A stretch of DNA of 5,417 nt from assembly GCA_030050125.1 (NCBI GenBank), contig JASIJN010000254.1:1-5417 (forward strand). The letters are read 5' to 3'. Below are positions 1 through 5,417 of the stretch, piece after piece. The notes under the pieces are model-generated. The model was not told the DNA's origin. It did no database searches and was given only the letters and a program-made list of their open reading frames with translations. How positions within the stretch are numbered: position 1 is the first letter of the stretch; every line of letters begins with the position of its first letter. The translations under genes and the position numbers were made by a program. The DNA comes from Streptosporangiaceae bacterium. Lineage in GTDB: Bacteria; Actinomycetota; Actinomycetes; Streptosporangiales; Streptosporangiaceae.

Positions 1-471
1 GTGGCCATGGCGCAGCTGGTGGTGCACTTCATGACCGACCCGGTGGCCGGGCTGCGTGAGATGGGCCGGGTGACCAGGCCCGGCGGATTGGTCGCGGCCT
101 GCGTATGGGATCACGCGGGAGAGCGCGGCCCGCTGGGCGCGTTCTGGCGGGCGGTGCGCGAGCTGGATCCTGCGGCCGACGACGAGTCGGACCTGGCCGG
201 GGCGCGCGAGGGCGATCTCGCCAGGCGGTTCGCGGCCGCCGGGCTCGGCCGGGCCCGGGCCGCGACGCTGACCGTCCGGGCCCGCTACGCCACCTTCGAC
301 GAGTGGTGGGAGCCGTTCACCCTCGGCATCGGCCCGGCCGGAGACTACGTCGCGTCCCTGGATCCCGAGCGCCGCGGCCTGCTGCGCGAGCTGTGCCGTC
401 GGCTCCAGGGTCCGGCGCCCTTCGAGATCGACGCGACCGCCTGGGCCGTGACCTGCCCCATACCCGACTAG
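1..471 (+). CDS. Class I SAM-dependent methyltransferase, C-terminal part (5' end cut by window)
   Basis: The visible 156 codons are the C-terminal half to two thirds of a cytoplasmic class I (Rossmann-fold) SAM-dependent methyltransferase of the Methyltransf_11/25 kind. The first residues (AQLVVHFMTDP) match the strand around motif II. They are followed by GLREMGRVTRPGG, the usual helix and turn before motif III, then the strand LVAACVWDH. The C-terminal part (FDEWWEPFTLGIGPAG...) is typical of actinobacterial members whose substrate is generally unknown. The frame opens at base 1 with GTG, but this is almost surely an internal Val codon: SAM-binding motif I (a glycine-rich loop) is missing and must lie upstream. 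The stop is TAG at 469-471. The gene converges on the response regulator at 497, with only 25 bases between them. The family assignment is good; the methyl acceptor cannot be inferred. Confidence 0.85.
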   Translation: MAMAQLVVHFMTDPVAGLREMGRVTRPGGLVAACVWDHAGERGPLGAFWRAVRELDPAADDESDLAGAREGDLARRFAAAGLGRARAATLTVRARYATFDEWWEPFTLGIGPAGDYVASLDPERRGLLRELCRRLQGPAPFEIDATAWAVTCPIPD

Positions 472-496
472 CCCGACCCGTCAGGTAGCTGAGCGG

Positions 497-1144
497 TCAG
501 GAGTTCAGGTAGCGCACCACCGCGAGGACGCGGCGATGGTGCTGCTCGTCGTCGGGCGGCAGGTCCAGCTTCATGAAGATGCTGGCCACCCGCTTTTCCA
601 CCGCGCCCATCGACACCACCAGCGCCTCGGCGATGGCCGAGTTCGACCGTCCCTCGGCCATCAGCGCGAGCACCTCCCGCTCCCTGGCCGTCAGCCGGGC
701 CAGCGGGTCGGCCCGGCGGCTTCGGGCCAGCAGCTGCCGGACCACCTCGGGGTCGAGCGCGGTGCCGCCCGCGGCCACCCGGCGCACCGCCTCGATGAAC
801 TCCGCCACGTCGGCGACCCGGTCCTTGAGCAGGTAGCCGATGCCCTCGGTGTCCCCGGCCAGGAGCTCGGTCGCGTACCGCTCCTCGACGAACTGGGAGA
901 GCACCAGCAGGGCCACCCCGGGCCAGCGCCGCCGGATCTCGATCGCCGCGCGCAGCCCCTCGTCCCGGTGGCCGGGCGGCATGCGCACGTCGATCACCGC
1001 CAGGTCCGGCTTGTGCGCCTGCACCGCGCTCAGCAGCGCGCCGGCGTCTCCGACCCCGGCCACGACCTCGATGTCGTCCTCGGCCAGCAGCCGGGTGATC
1101 CCTTCCCGCAGCAGGACGCTGTCGTCGGCGATCACGGCGCGCAC
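497..1144 (-). CDS. NarL/FixJ-family response regulator (receiver + LuxR-type HTH), TCS 1
   Basis: This is a DNA-binding response regulator of 215 aa, the normal length for the family. The receiver domain spans about residues 1-120. It has the acidic pair D7/D8, the phospho-acceptor D52 in AVIDVRMPP, a Ser at 83 in the conserved Thr/Ser position (VLSQF), and K107 in YLLKD. A LuxR-type helix-turn-helix spans about 150-195 (LTAREREVLALMAEGRSNSAIA...VEKRVASIFMKL). The C-terminal tail DDEQHHRRVLAVVRYL is common in actinobacterial members of this subgroup. The start is GTG at 1144-1142, placing V-R-A-V-I-A-D-D at the expected distance from the N-terminus. A GAGG about 10 bases upstream could serve as ribosome binding site. 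The start lies inside the 3' end of the upstream kinase (13-base overlap), so the two are probably translationally coupled. It should be phosphorylated by that kinase. Target genes are unknown; the divergent aldo/keto reductase is a candidate by position only. Confidence 0.95.
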   Translation of the reverse strand: MRAVIADDSVLLREGITRLLAEDDIEVVAGVGDAGALLSAVQAHKPDLAVIDVRMPPGHRDEGLRAAIEIRRRWPGVALLVLSQFVEERYATELLAGDTEGIGYLLKDRVADVAEFIEAVRRVAAGGTALDPEVVRQLLARSRRADPLARLTAREREVLALMAEGRSNSAIAEALVVSMGAVEKRVASIFMKLDLPPDDEQHHRRVLAVVRYLNS

Positions 1145-2334
1145 GGAACCACCGCCTCGATGTGGGTAGGGCCGCCCGGCGGGCTGGTGACGGTGAACGT
1201 CCCGTCGATCGCGGCGACCCGGGCCGCCAGCCCGGCCAGGCCGCCGCCGGGATCGGCCCGCGCCCCGCCCTGCCCGTTGTCCTCGACCAGGACGCGGAGC
1301 AGCCCGGCCGCCTCGTTGATGATCACCGACGCCCGGGTGGCGCCGGAGTGCTTGGTCACGTTGGTGATCGCCTCGGCGACCACGAAGTAGGCCACGGCCT
1401 CCCGGGTCGGGTCCGGCCGGCGGCTGAGGGTGACCTCGACGTGGACCGGGACCGGGCAGCTGGCGATGAGCGCGGACAGGGCCGCGTCGAGGCCGCGCTC
1501 GTCGAGCACGGACGGGTGAATGCCGCGCACCAGGCTGCGCAGGTCCTCGATCGCGGTCTTGGCCTCGTCGTGCGCGCGGTGGATGAGCGACTTCGCCGCC
1601 TGCGGGTCGCGCTCGAATTTCGCTTTGGCCAGGCCGAGCTCCAGGGCGAGCGACACCAGCTTGGGCTGCAGGCCGTCGTGCAGGTCGCGCTCGATGCGGC
1701 GGCGCTCGGTCTCCGCGGACTCGACGGCGAGGGTGCGGGCCTCGCCGAGGCGCCGCACCTCCGCCGACAGCTGGCCGCTCCGGCTCGGCCCCAGCAGCCA
1801 GCGGACCAGGCTCACGTCGATGGCCGCGCCCAGCCTGACCACCAGGGGCCAGCCGAACAGGCAGGCCACCCCGACCAGCGCGTGCGCCGTCGACGGCCGG
1901 TTGGTGAACCCGGCCACGATCCCGAGGATGACGAATGTTGTGGCGGTCAGCGAGGCGCAGGTGACCGGCGGGCGCACGAGCTGGTAGATGACCAGCCGGC
2001 GAACCGCGGGCGACTGGGCCCAGGCCTTCTGCCGCTGCCGGAACGTCAGGTCCGCCCCGGAGTCGGGCAGCGGCGCGGGCTCGACGCGCACCCGGGCGAA
2101 GCGCCGCACCCGGCGGCGGTCCAGGCCGGCCATCCTGGCCGCGAGCCGGAGCGTGAACGACAGGACCAGCATCCCCAGCCCGACGATCCAGGAGAGCGCG
2201 GCCGAGACCAGGAGCGCGAAGACCAGCACCACGAAGAACAGCGCGCCGGTCAGCAGCGAGACCACCAGGCCGGCCAGGGCGCGCCAGGTGCGCGGCGAGA
2301 TCGGGCCGAGCAAGATGGCCCGGCGGATCGTCAT
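1132..2334 (-). CDS. Membrane sensor histidine kinase (HisKA_3/HATPase), TCS 1
   Basis: This is the sensor kinase of the first pair: 400 aa from ATG 2334. The N-terminal half resembles the 'putative sensor' domain (PF13796) of actinobacterial kinases. Two hydrophobic segments lie at about 20-41 and 43-63. A basic cytoplasmic stretch follows (DRRRVRRFARVRV), then two more hydrophobic segments at about 123-143 and 150-173. There is no sizeable extracellular domain, so it probably senses a signal in or at the membrane. The dimerisation/phospho-acceptor helix (HisKA_3) contains ERRRIERDLHDGLQ with H219 as phosphorylation site. The HATPase domain shows the N box EAITNVTKHSGA (N325), the D-box VEDNGQGG, and the glycine-rich GGGLAGLAARV. 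All catalytic motifs look intact. The start is uncertain: the open frame extends upstream to GTG 2403 (423 aa) and TTG 2421 (429 aa). I chose ATG 2334 because it directly precedes the family-like segment, but a leaderless GTG 2403 start is a real alternative. The stop overlaps the regulator start. Confidence 0.93.
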   Translation of the reverse strand: MTIRRAILLGPISPRTWRALAGLVVSLLTGALFFVVLVFALLVSAALSWIVGLGMLVLSFTLRLAARMAGLDRRRVRRFARVRVEPAPLPDSGADLTFRQRQKAWAQSPAVRRLVIYQLVRPPVTCASLTATTFVILGIVAGFTNRPSTAHALVGVACLFGWPLVVRLGAAIDVSLVRWLLGPSRSGQLSAEVRRLGEARTLAVESAETERRRIERDLHDGLQPKLVSLALELGLAKAKFERDPQAAKSLIHRAHDEAKTAIEDLRSLVRGIHPSVLDERGLDAALSALIASCPVPVHVEVTLSRRPDPTREAVAYFVVAEAITNVTKHSGATRASVIINEAAGLLRVLVEDNGQGGARADPGGGLAGLAARVAAIDGTFTVTSPPGGPTHIEAVVPCAP

Positions 2335-2410
2335 GGCGGGCGCGTCGCCCGGCCCCGCCAGAGCGCGCGTGCGGGCGGCCTGCACCGAAGGCTGGTCTCC
2401 CACAGCAGCC

Positions 2411-2416
2411 ACGATA
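2411..2416 (-). promoter_or_regulatory. Putative -10 hexamer for the TCS 1 operon (TATCGT)
   Basis: Read on the minus strand, 2416 to 2411 is TATCGT, matching the actinobacterial TANNNT -10 pattern in otherwise very GC-rich DNA. Seven bases later on that strand is an in-frame GTG (2403-2401), the spacing expected for a leaderless transcript. If translation instead begins at ATG 2334, the leader would be about 70 bases. The expected -35 position (about 2434-2439, read CCGCCA) does not resemble TTGACA, so the promoter may be weak or activator-dependent. This rests on pattern and spacing only. Confidence 0.45.
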
Positions 2417-2425
2417 CGCAAACAG

Positions 2426-2441
2426 CCCGGCCATGGCGGGG
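2426..2441. promoter_or_regulatory. Candidate operator: 16-bp near-perfect dyad between divergent promoters
   Basis: The sequence CCCGGCCATGGCGGGG is an inverted repeat centred on the palindrome GCCATGGC (2430-2437), with a single mismatched pair (2429/2438). It lies between the two outward-facing -10-like hexamers and covers where both -35 elements would fall. Dyads in such positions are often sites for autoregulating DNA-binding proteins, and NarL-type regulators bind dyads. GC-rich palindromes also arise by chance in this kind of genome, so the operator call is tentative. Confidence 0.3.
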
Positions 2442-2459
2442 GGACGAGCCGGTGCGAGA

Positions 2460-2465
2460 TAGCGT
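2460..2465 (+). promoter_or_regulatory. Putative -10 hexamer for the aldo/keto reductase gene (TAGCGT)
   Basis: TAGCGT fits TANNNT and ends six bases before the ATG at 2472, the classic arrangement of leaderless actinobacterial genes in which transcription starts at or next to the start codon. No Shine-Dalgarno-like purine run precedes the ATG, which agrees with a leaderless message. No TTGACA-like -35 is visible around 2437-2442 (CGGGGG). Supported by spacing and pattern only. Confidence 0.45.
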
Positions 2466-2471
2466 GCGGTC

Positions 2472-3401
2472 ATGGCGATGCAGACTCGCCCCCTGGGGCG
2501 GACCGGAACGGACGTGACCATCCTCGGGTACGGGGCCATGGAGCTGCGCGGCCAGCCGCACGGCCCGAAGATCGACGACGAGGACGCGGGCCGGGTGCTG
2601 GGAGCGGTGCTGGACGGCGGCATCAATCTCATCGACACCTCGATCGACTACGGCCGGAGCGAGGAGCTGATCGGGCGGTATCTCGGGCATCGGCGCGAGG
2701 AGTACTTCCTGGCCTCCAAGTGCGGCTGCCTGCTGGAGACGCCGCCCGGGATCAGCCCGCCGTTCCCGCACGACTACAGCCCCGGCAACGTCCGGGCCGG
2801 TGTCGAGCAGAGCCTGCGGCGTCTCGGCACCGACCGGCTGGACCTGGTCCAGGTGCACATGTCTCCCAGCCGCGCCCGGCTGGAGGCGGATGACACCGTC
2901 GAGACCCTGCGGTCGCTGCGGGACGAGGGCAAGGTCCGCTTCATCGGGATGTCCGGCATACTGCCGAACCTGCCCGATCACATCGCGATGGGCGTGTTCG
3001 ACGTGTTCCAGATCCCCTATTCGGCGGTGCAGCGCGAGCACGAGAACCTGATCACCGAGGCGGCCGCCGCAGGAGCGGGCACGCTGATCCGGGGCGGCGC
3101 GGCCCGCGGTGCCCCGGCCGAGGAGAAGGCCTGGCGCCGGGGGCCGATCGGCCTGGACGAGGGCGAGGCCCGCCGCCGCTGGGAGTCATCGGGCGTGAGC
3201 GACCTGCTGGGCGACATGAGCCCGCTCGAGTTCGTGCTCAGGTTCACGCTCAGCCACCCGGCCCTGTCGAGCACGATCGTCGGCACGTCCAGCCTCGGCC
3301 ATCTGCGCGTCAACCTGGCCGTCGCCGAGAAGGGCCCGCTGCCCGCCGACGTCTACGCCGAGGCCAGGCGCCGCCTCGAGCCCGCGCAGATCATCTCCTG
3401 A
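2472..3401 (+). CDS. Aldo/keto reductase
   Basis: This is a 309-aa cytoplasmic NAD(P)H-dependent oxidoreductase of the aldo/keto reductase superfamily (PF00248, TIM barrel), expected to reduce aldehydes or ketones to alcohols. The N-terminus RPLGRTGTDVTILGYGAMEL is the standard first strand region. The catalytic tetrad is complete: D55 (LIDTS), Y60 (DYGRSE), K83 (LASKCG) and H128 (VQVHMS). The segment SLRRLGTDRLDLVQVH is a strong family signature. Near the C-terminus, TIVGTSSLGHLRVNLAVAEKG matches the cofactor phosphate-binding region. Two cysteines (C84, C86) directly follow the catalytic lysine; an SKCGC pattern is, as I recall, also found in other actinobacterial members. The start is ATG 2472 (M-A-M); ATG 2478 is an alternative two codons on, and the -10-like hexamer favours 2472. 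The gene diverges from the TCS 1 operon across a short intergenic region and is followed on the same strand by the lipoprotein. The physiological substrate cannot be told from sequence. Confidence 0.94.
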   Translation: MAMQTRPLGRTGTDVTILGYGAMELRGQPHGPKIDDEDAGRVLGAVLDGGINLIDTSIDYGRSEELIGRYLGHRREEYFLASKCGCLLETPPGISPPFPHDYSPGNVRAGVEQSLRRLGTDRLDLVQVHMSPSRARLEADDTVETLRSLRDEGKVRFIGMSGILPNLPDHIAMGVFDVFQIPYSAVQREHENLITEAAAAGAGTLIRGGAARGAPAEEKAWRRGPIGLDEGEARRRWESSGVSDLLGDMSPLEFVLRFTLSHPALSSTIVGTSSLGHLRVNLAVAEKGPLPADVYAEARRRLEPAQIIS

Positions 3402-3458
3402 CCACATCGCCCTCCAGGGGTGAAGACGGCCACGCCGGCCGCCGGGAATCCTGGCGCG

Positions 3459-3974
3459 ATGAGCAAAGAACCAACAACGAAGCGGGCCGGCCGCAGAGCG
3501 ATCGCCTGGCCGGCCCGATGGGCGGCCGCCGTCCTGGTTTGCGGCGGCATGGTAGTGATCGCGGCGTGCGGATCCGGCGGCTCCGCCGCGGCCGGGTCCA
3601 GCTTGTCGCTGGACGCCGCTTCGCCCTCGGCGCAGGCCAAGGTCAACTGCGGCAACGTTGACTCGCTGCGCGATTCGCTGCAGAGCCTGTCTCACATGAC
3701 GGTGAGCGCAAGCTCGCAGGGCGCGCTGACCAAGCAGGTCACGAACGTCCAGAAGCAAGCGACCGCCCTCAAGACCCAGGGCAACGGGCGATTCGCGAGC
3801 CTGAGCAGCGAGCTGACCGCCTCGGTCGCTCAGTTCAGCAAGGCCGCGGGCGAGCAAGCCACCAACCCCGCGGGCGCGCAGACGCAGGCGACCACGGCGC
3901 TCAACGAGCTGAAGGGCAAGACCCCGGCGATCATGACCGAGCTGAACAAGGCCTGCCCGAAGCCGTCGACCTAG
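3459..3974 (+). CDS. Small secreted lipoprotein of unknown function
   Basis: This 171-aa protein has a lipoprotein signal peptide: a basic n-region (KRAGRRAIAWPARW), a hydrophobic core (AAAVLVCGGMVVIAA) and a lipobox-like IAAC with C37 as the expected lipidated residue. A Gly/Ser/Ala linker follows (about 38-58). The mature part is mostly helical and rich in Gln, Ala, Thr and Ser (LTKQVTNVQKQATALKTQ, LSSELTASVAQFSKAAGEQ), and coiled-coil-like. It is bracketed by two cysteines, C64 (VNCGNV) and C166 (NKACPK), which could form a disulfide outside the membrane. I recall similar uncharacterised lipoproteins in other actinomycetes, but no named family or function. ATG 3459 is preferred; a GTG at 3420 in the same frame would add 13 residues before the n-region. 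No convincing promoter or ribosome binding site is visible, so it may be co-transcribed with the aldo/keto reductase 57 bases upstream. It converges on TCS 2. Confidence 0.8.
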   Translation: MSKEPTTKRAGRRAIAWPARWAAAVLVCGGMVVIAACGSGGSAAAGSSLSLDAASPSAQAKVNCGNVDSLRDSLQSLSHMTVSASSQGALTKQVTNVQKQATALKTQGNGRFASLSSELTASVAQFSKAAGEQATNPAGAQTQATTALNELKGKTPAIMTELNKACPKPST

Positions 3975-4020
3975 CCCGCCACGCGGACAGGACGGGACCC
4001 GTCCCGGACCACGGGGCGGG
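3975..4020. terminator. Candidate bidirectional terminator in convergent spacer
   Basis: The 46 bases between two convergent genes are rich in self-complementary sequence. GGACGGG-A-CCCGTCC at 3990-4004 is a perfect inverted repeat; folded with a 5-base loop it gives a 5-bp stem. CCCGCC at 3975-3980 can pair with GGCGGG at 4015-4020 to close the whole spacer. Being symmetrical, it could act on both strands. There is no T-run on either side, which is common for high-GC actinobacterial hairpin terminators but leaves the call uncertain. Confidence 0.45.
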
Positions 4021-4686
4021 TCAGCCGATGTCGTGGCGGTGGGCGTAGCCGATCGCCGCGGCCCGGTCCCTCGACCCGGTCTTGGCGAAGATCCGGCTGA
4101 TGTGGGTCTTGATCGTGTGGTTGCTCAGGTACAGCTGCGCGGCGATCTCCGGGTTGGTCATCCCGCGGGCGATGAGGCCGAGGATCTCCGCCTCGCGCTG
4201 GGTCAGCCCGTCCGGGGGCGGTCCCGGCGCGGGCGCGGGCTTCGGCACCGCCGTGGCCGCGAGCAGCGTGGCATGCACGCGGGGATCGAAGACCGTCAGC
4301 CCGGCCGCGGCCGCGTGCAGCGCCCGGGCGATGTCGCTGTGGTCGGCGTCCTTGGTCAGGTAGCTGCGCGCCCCCGCGTGCAGGGCGTCGAGGACGGAAC
4401 CGTCGTCGGCGTAGGTCGTGAGCACGACGATCGCGACCTCGGGGTGCTCGGCGGTCAGCCGGCGGGTGGCGCCGATGCCATCCAGGACCGGCATGTGCAG
4501 GTCGAGCAGCACCGCGTCGGGCTTGTGCTCGGCCACGAGCCGCAATGCCTGCTCCCCGTCGCAGGCGGCGCCGACCACCTCGACGTCGGGCAGCCCGTCC
4601 AGCAGCAGCACCAGGCCCTCGCGCACGCTCGCCTGGTCATCGGCGATCACGATGCGCAGCGGCGGGCCGACCGCCGGAGAGGTCAT
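4021..4686 (-). CDS. NarL/FixJ-family response regulator (receiver + LuxR-type HTH), TCS 2
   Basis: This is a 221-aa DNA-binding response regulator. The receiver domain (about 10-128) has D16/D17, the phospho-acceptor D62 (AVLLDLHMPVLDG), T90 (VVLTTY) and K112 (YLTKDA), all intact. A proline/alanine-rich linker (about 147-158) joins it to a LuxR-type helix-turn-helix at about 160-206 (LTQREAEILGLIARGMTNPEIAAQLYLSNHTIKTHISRIFAKTG). The ATG at 4686-4684 overlaps the TGA of the upstream kinase as ATGA, a standard sign of translational coupling; only a weak GAGAG purine run lies upstream. Its partner is surely that kinase. The receiver and HTH differ in detail from the TCS 1 regulator (longer N-terminus, Thr rather than Ser at the switch position, Pro-rich linker), so this is a separate paralogue rather than a recent duplicate. 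Targets are unknown. Confidence 0.95.
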   Translation of the reverse strand: MTSPAVGPPLRIVIADDQASVREGLVLLLDGLPDVEVVGAACDGEQALRLVAEHKPDAVLLDLHMPVLDGIGATRRLTAEHPEVAIVVLTTYADDGSVLDALHAGARSYLTKDADHSDIARALHAAAAGLTVFDPRVHATLLAATAVPKPAPAPGPPPDGLTQREAEILGLIARGMTNPEIAAQLYLSNHTIKTHISRIFAKTGSRDRAAAIGYAHRHDIG

Positions 4687-5417
4687 GACGCCATGCTCTC
4701 AGCATCGTGACGCGGCAGCTGCGCGGTCACCACCCACTGGCCGTCGCGGCGCCCGGCCGCCAGGGTGCCGTTGAGCAGCCGGAGCCGCTCCCGCATGCCG
4801 GTCAGGCCGTAGCCGCCGTTGACGGTGCCCAGGTCCGCAGGCTGGCCGGCGGCGCCGGGCGGCAGGTCGTTGCGGACGGTGAGCCGCACCTCGGCATCGC
4901 CGTAATCAATGCGGACCGCGACGCCCTGCCCCTCCGCGTGCTTGGCCGCGTTGACCAGGGCCTCCTGGGCGATCCGCAGCAGGGCGATCGTGGCGTCCGG
5001 CGGCAGCGCGGCGGGGACGCCGCCGGTGTCGAAGCTGACCTTGACGTGGTAGCGCTGCGCGTAGGTGTCGCTGACCCGGGCAAGTTCCTCGTTCAGCGGC
5101 AGGGTGCCGGCGCGCAGGGCGTGCACCGCCCGGCGCGTGTCGACCAGGCCCTCGGCGGCCATCTGCTGGGCCGTGGCCAGGAGCTCGCCCGCCCGTTCGG
5201 TGTCCTTGTACAGCACCGAGCGCGCGGCCTGGATCTGGATCCCGAGCGCGCCGAGCGAGTGGGCGAGCACGTCGTGGATCTCCCGGGCGATCCTGGCCCG
5301 CTCGTCCAGCAGGTCGGCCCGGCGCTGCTCGGCCCGCAGCTGTTCGTTCTTGGCCAGCAGCATGGCCGCCTGCTCCGCCTGGATCCGGTAGGCGGCCCGG
5401 TTGCGCCCGATCACCAG
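4683..5417 (-). CDS. Sensor histidine kinase (HisKA_3/HATPase), TCS 2; N-terminus beyond window
   Basis: The visible 244 codons are the cytoplasmic catalytic part of a NarL-system sensor kinase. A helical lead-in (AYRIQAEQAAMLLAKNEQLRAEQRRADLLDERARIAREI) runs into the HisKA_3 helix with REIHDVLAHSLG; the phospho-acceptor His is the codon at 5274-5276. The HATPase domain shows the N box EALVNAAKHAEG (Asn at 4950-4952) and the glycine-rich NGGYGLTGMRERLRLLNG. The usual D-x-G-x-G motif is replaced by VRNDLPPG, which I recall as normal for this actinobacterial subgroup. The frame stays open to the window edge (codon CTG at 5417-5415). The GTG at 5414 is an internal Val rather than a start, and the membrane sensor segments must lie to the right. 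Its stop overlaps the regulator start by four bases (ATGA). The signal sensed cannot be judged without the missing N-terminus. Confidence 0.93.
   Translation of the reverse strand: MVIGRNRAAYRIQAEQAAMLLAKNEQLRAEQRRADLLDERARIAREIHDVLAHSLGALGIQIQAARSVLYKDTERAGELLATAQQMAAEGLVDTRRAVHALRAGTLPLNEELARVSDTYAQRYHVKVSFDTGGVPAALPPDATIALLRIAQEALVNAAKHAEGQGVAVRIDYGDAEVRLTVRNDLPPGAAGQPADLGTVNGGYGLTGMRERLRLLNGTLAAGRRDGQWVVTAQLPRHDAESMAS

Noticed and set aside
1..3. GTG at the first base as the true start of the methyltransferase.
   Set aside because: It would leave a methyltransferase without its SAM-binding glycine loop. The reading frame enters the window already inside the conserved core, so truncation by the window edge is the simpler explanation.
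472..501. Possible terminator or repeat between the methyltransferase and TCS 1 (GTCAGG occurs at 480-485 and 496-501).
   Set aside because: The repeat is only six bases, direct rather than inverted, and one copy overlaps the regulator's stop codon. No convincing stem was found in the 25-base gap.
1162..2517. A 451-codon plus-strand open frame antisense to the TCS 1 kinase.
   Set aside because: Its composition is low-complexity (Arg, Gly, Gln, His, Pro) with no recognisable domain, and the opposite strand encodes a kinase with all motifs. It is a GC-driven shadow.
497..2638. A 713-codon open frame on the minus strand that would fuse a long N-terminal region to the response regulator.
   Set aside because: Only the last 215 codons resemble a protein family. 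The rest runs through the kinase gene in the wrong frame and is Arg/Gly/Pro/Ala-rich, as expected of shadow frames in GC-rich DNA. The regulator starts at GTG 1144.
3402..3458. Possible promoter or hairpin between the aldo/keto reductase and the lipoprotein.
   Set aside because: No TANNNT element at a useful distance from either candidate start, and only short stems (such as CCGGG-AAT-CCTGG with a G-T pair) that are expected by chance at this GC content.

Overview
The window is chromosomal DNA from a high-GC actinomycete. G+C is very high by eye, codon third positions are almost all G or C, and the protein families are typical of Actinomycetota: NarL-type two-component pairs, a PF13796-type sensor kinase, and a Cys-lipoprotein of a kind seen in streptomycetes and relatives. 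A Streptosporangiales-like or Streptomyces-like host is plausible, but the genus cannot be read from this sequence. I saw no mobile element, CRISPR array, tRNA or rRNA.

Layout from left to right. (1) At 1-471 (+) is the C-terminal part of a class I SAM-dependent methyltransferase cut by the window edge. (2) At 497-2334 (-) is a complete two-component operon, histidine kinase then response regulator, with overlapping reading frames. It converges on the methyltransferase. (3) At 2335-2471 is a divergent intergenic region. It holds two TANNNT -10-like hexamers facing opposite ways, with a GC-rich dyad between them. (4) At 2472-3401 (+) is an intact aldo/keto reductase. (5) At 3459-3974 (+) is a small secreted lipoprotein of unknown function. 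(6) At 3975-4020 is a short hairpin-rich convergent spacer. (7) At 4021-5417 (-) is a second two-component operon, with an ATGA overlap between kinase and regulator. The kinase's N-terminal sensor part lies beyond the right edge.

How the genes may work together. Each kinase sits directly upstream of, and overlaps, a NarL/FixJ-type regulator, so each is almost certainly a cognate pair. The first pair shares a divergent promoter region with the aldo/keto reductase, which makes that gene (and possibly the lipoprotein after it) a candidate target. That link is inference. The second pair converges on the lipoprotein, and its own promoter is outside the window. Nothing here points to a clearly new biological system. 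The most interesting parts are the divergent promoter region and the uncharacterised lipoprotein between two signalling operons.
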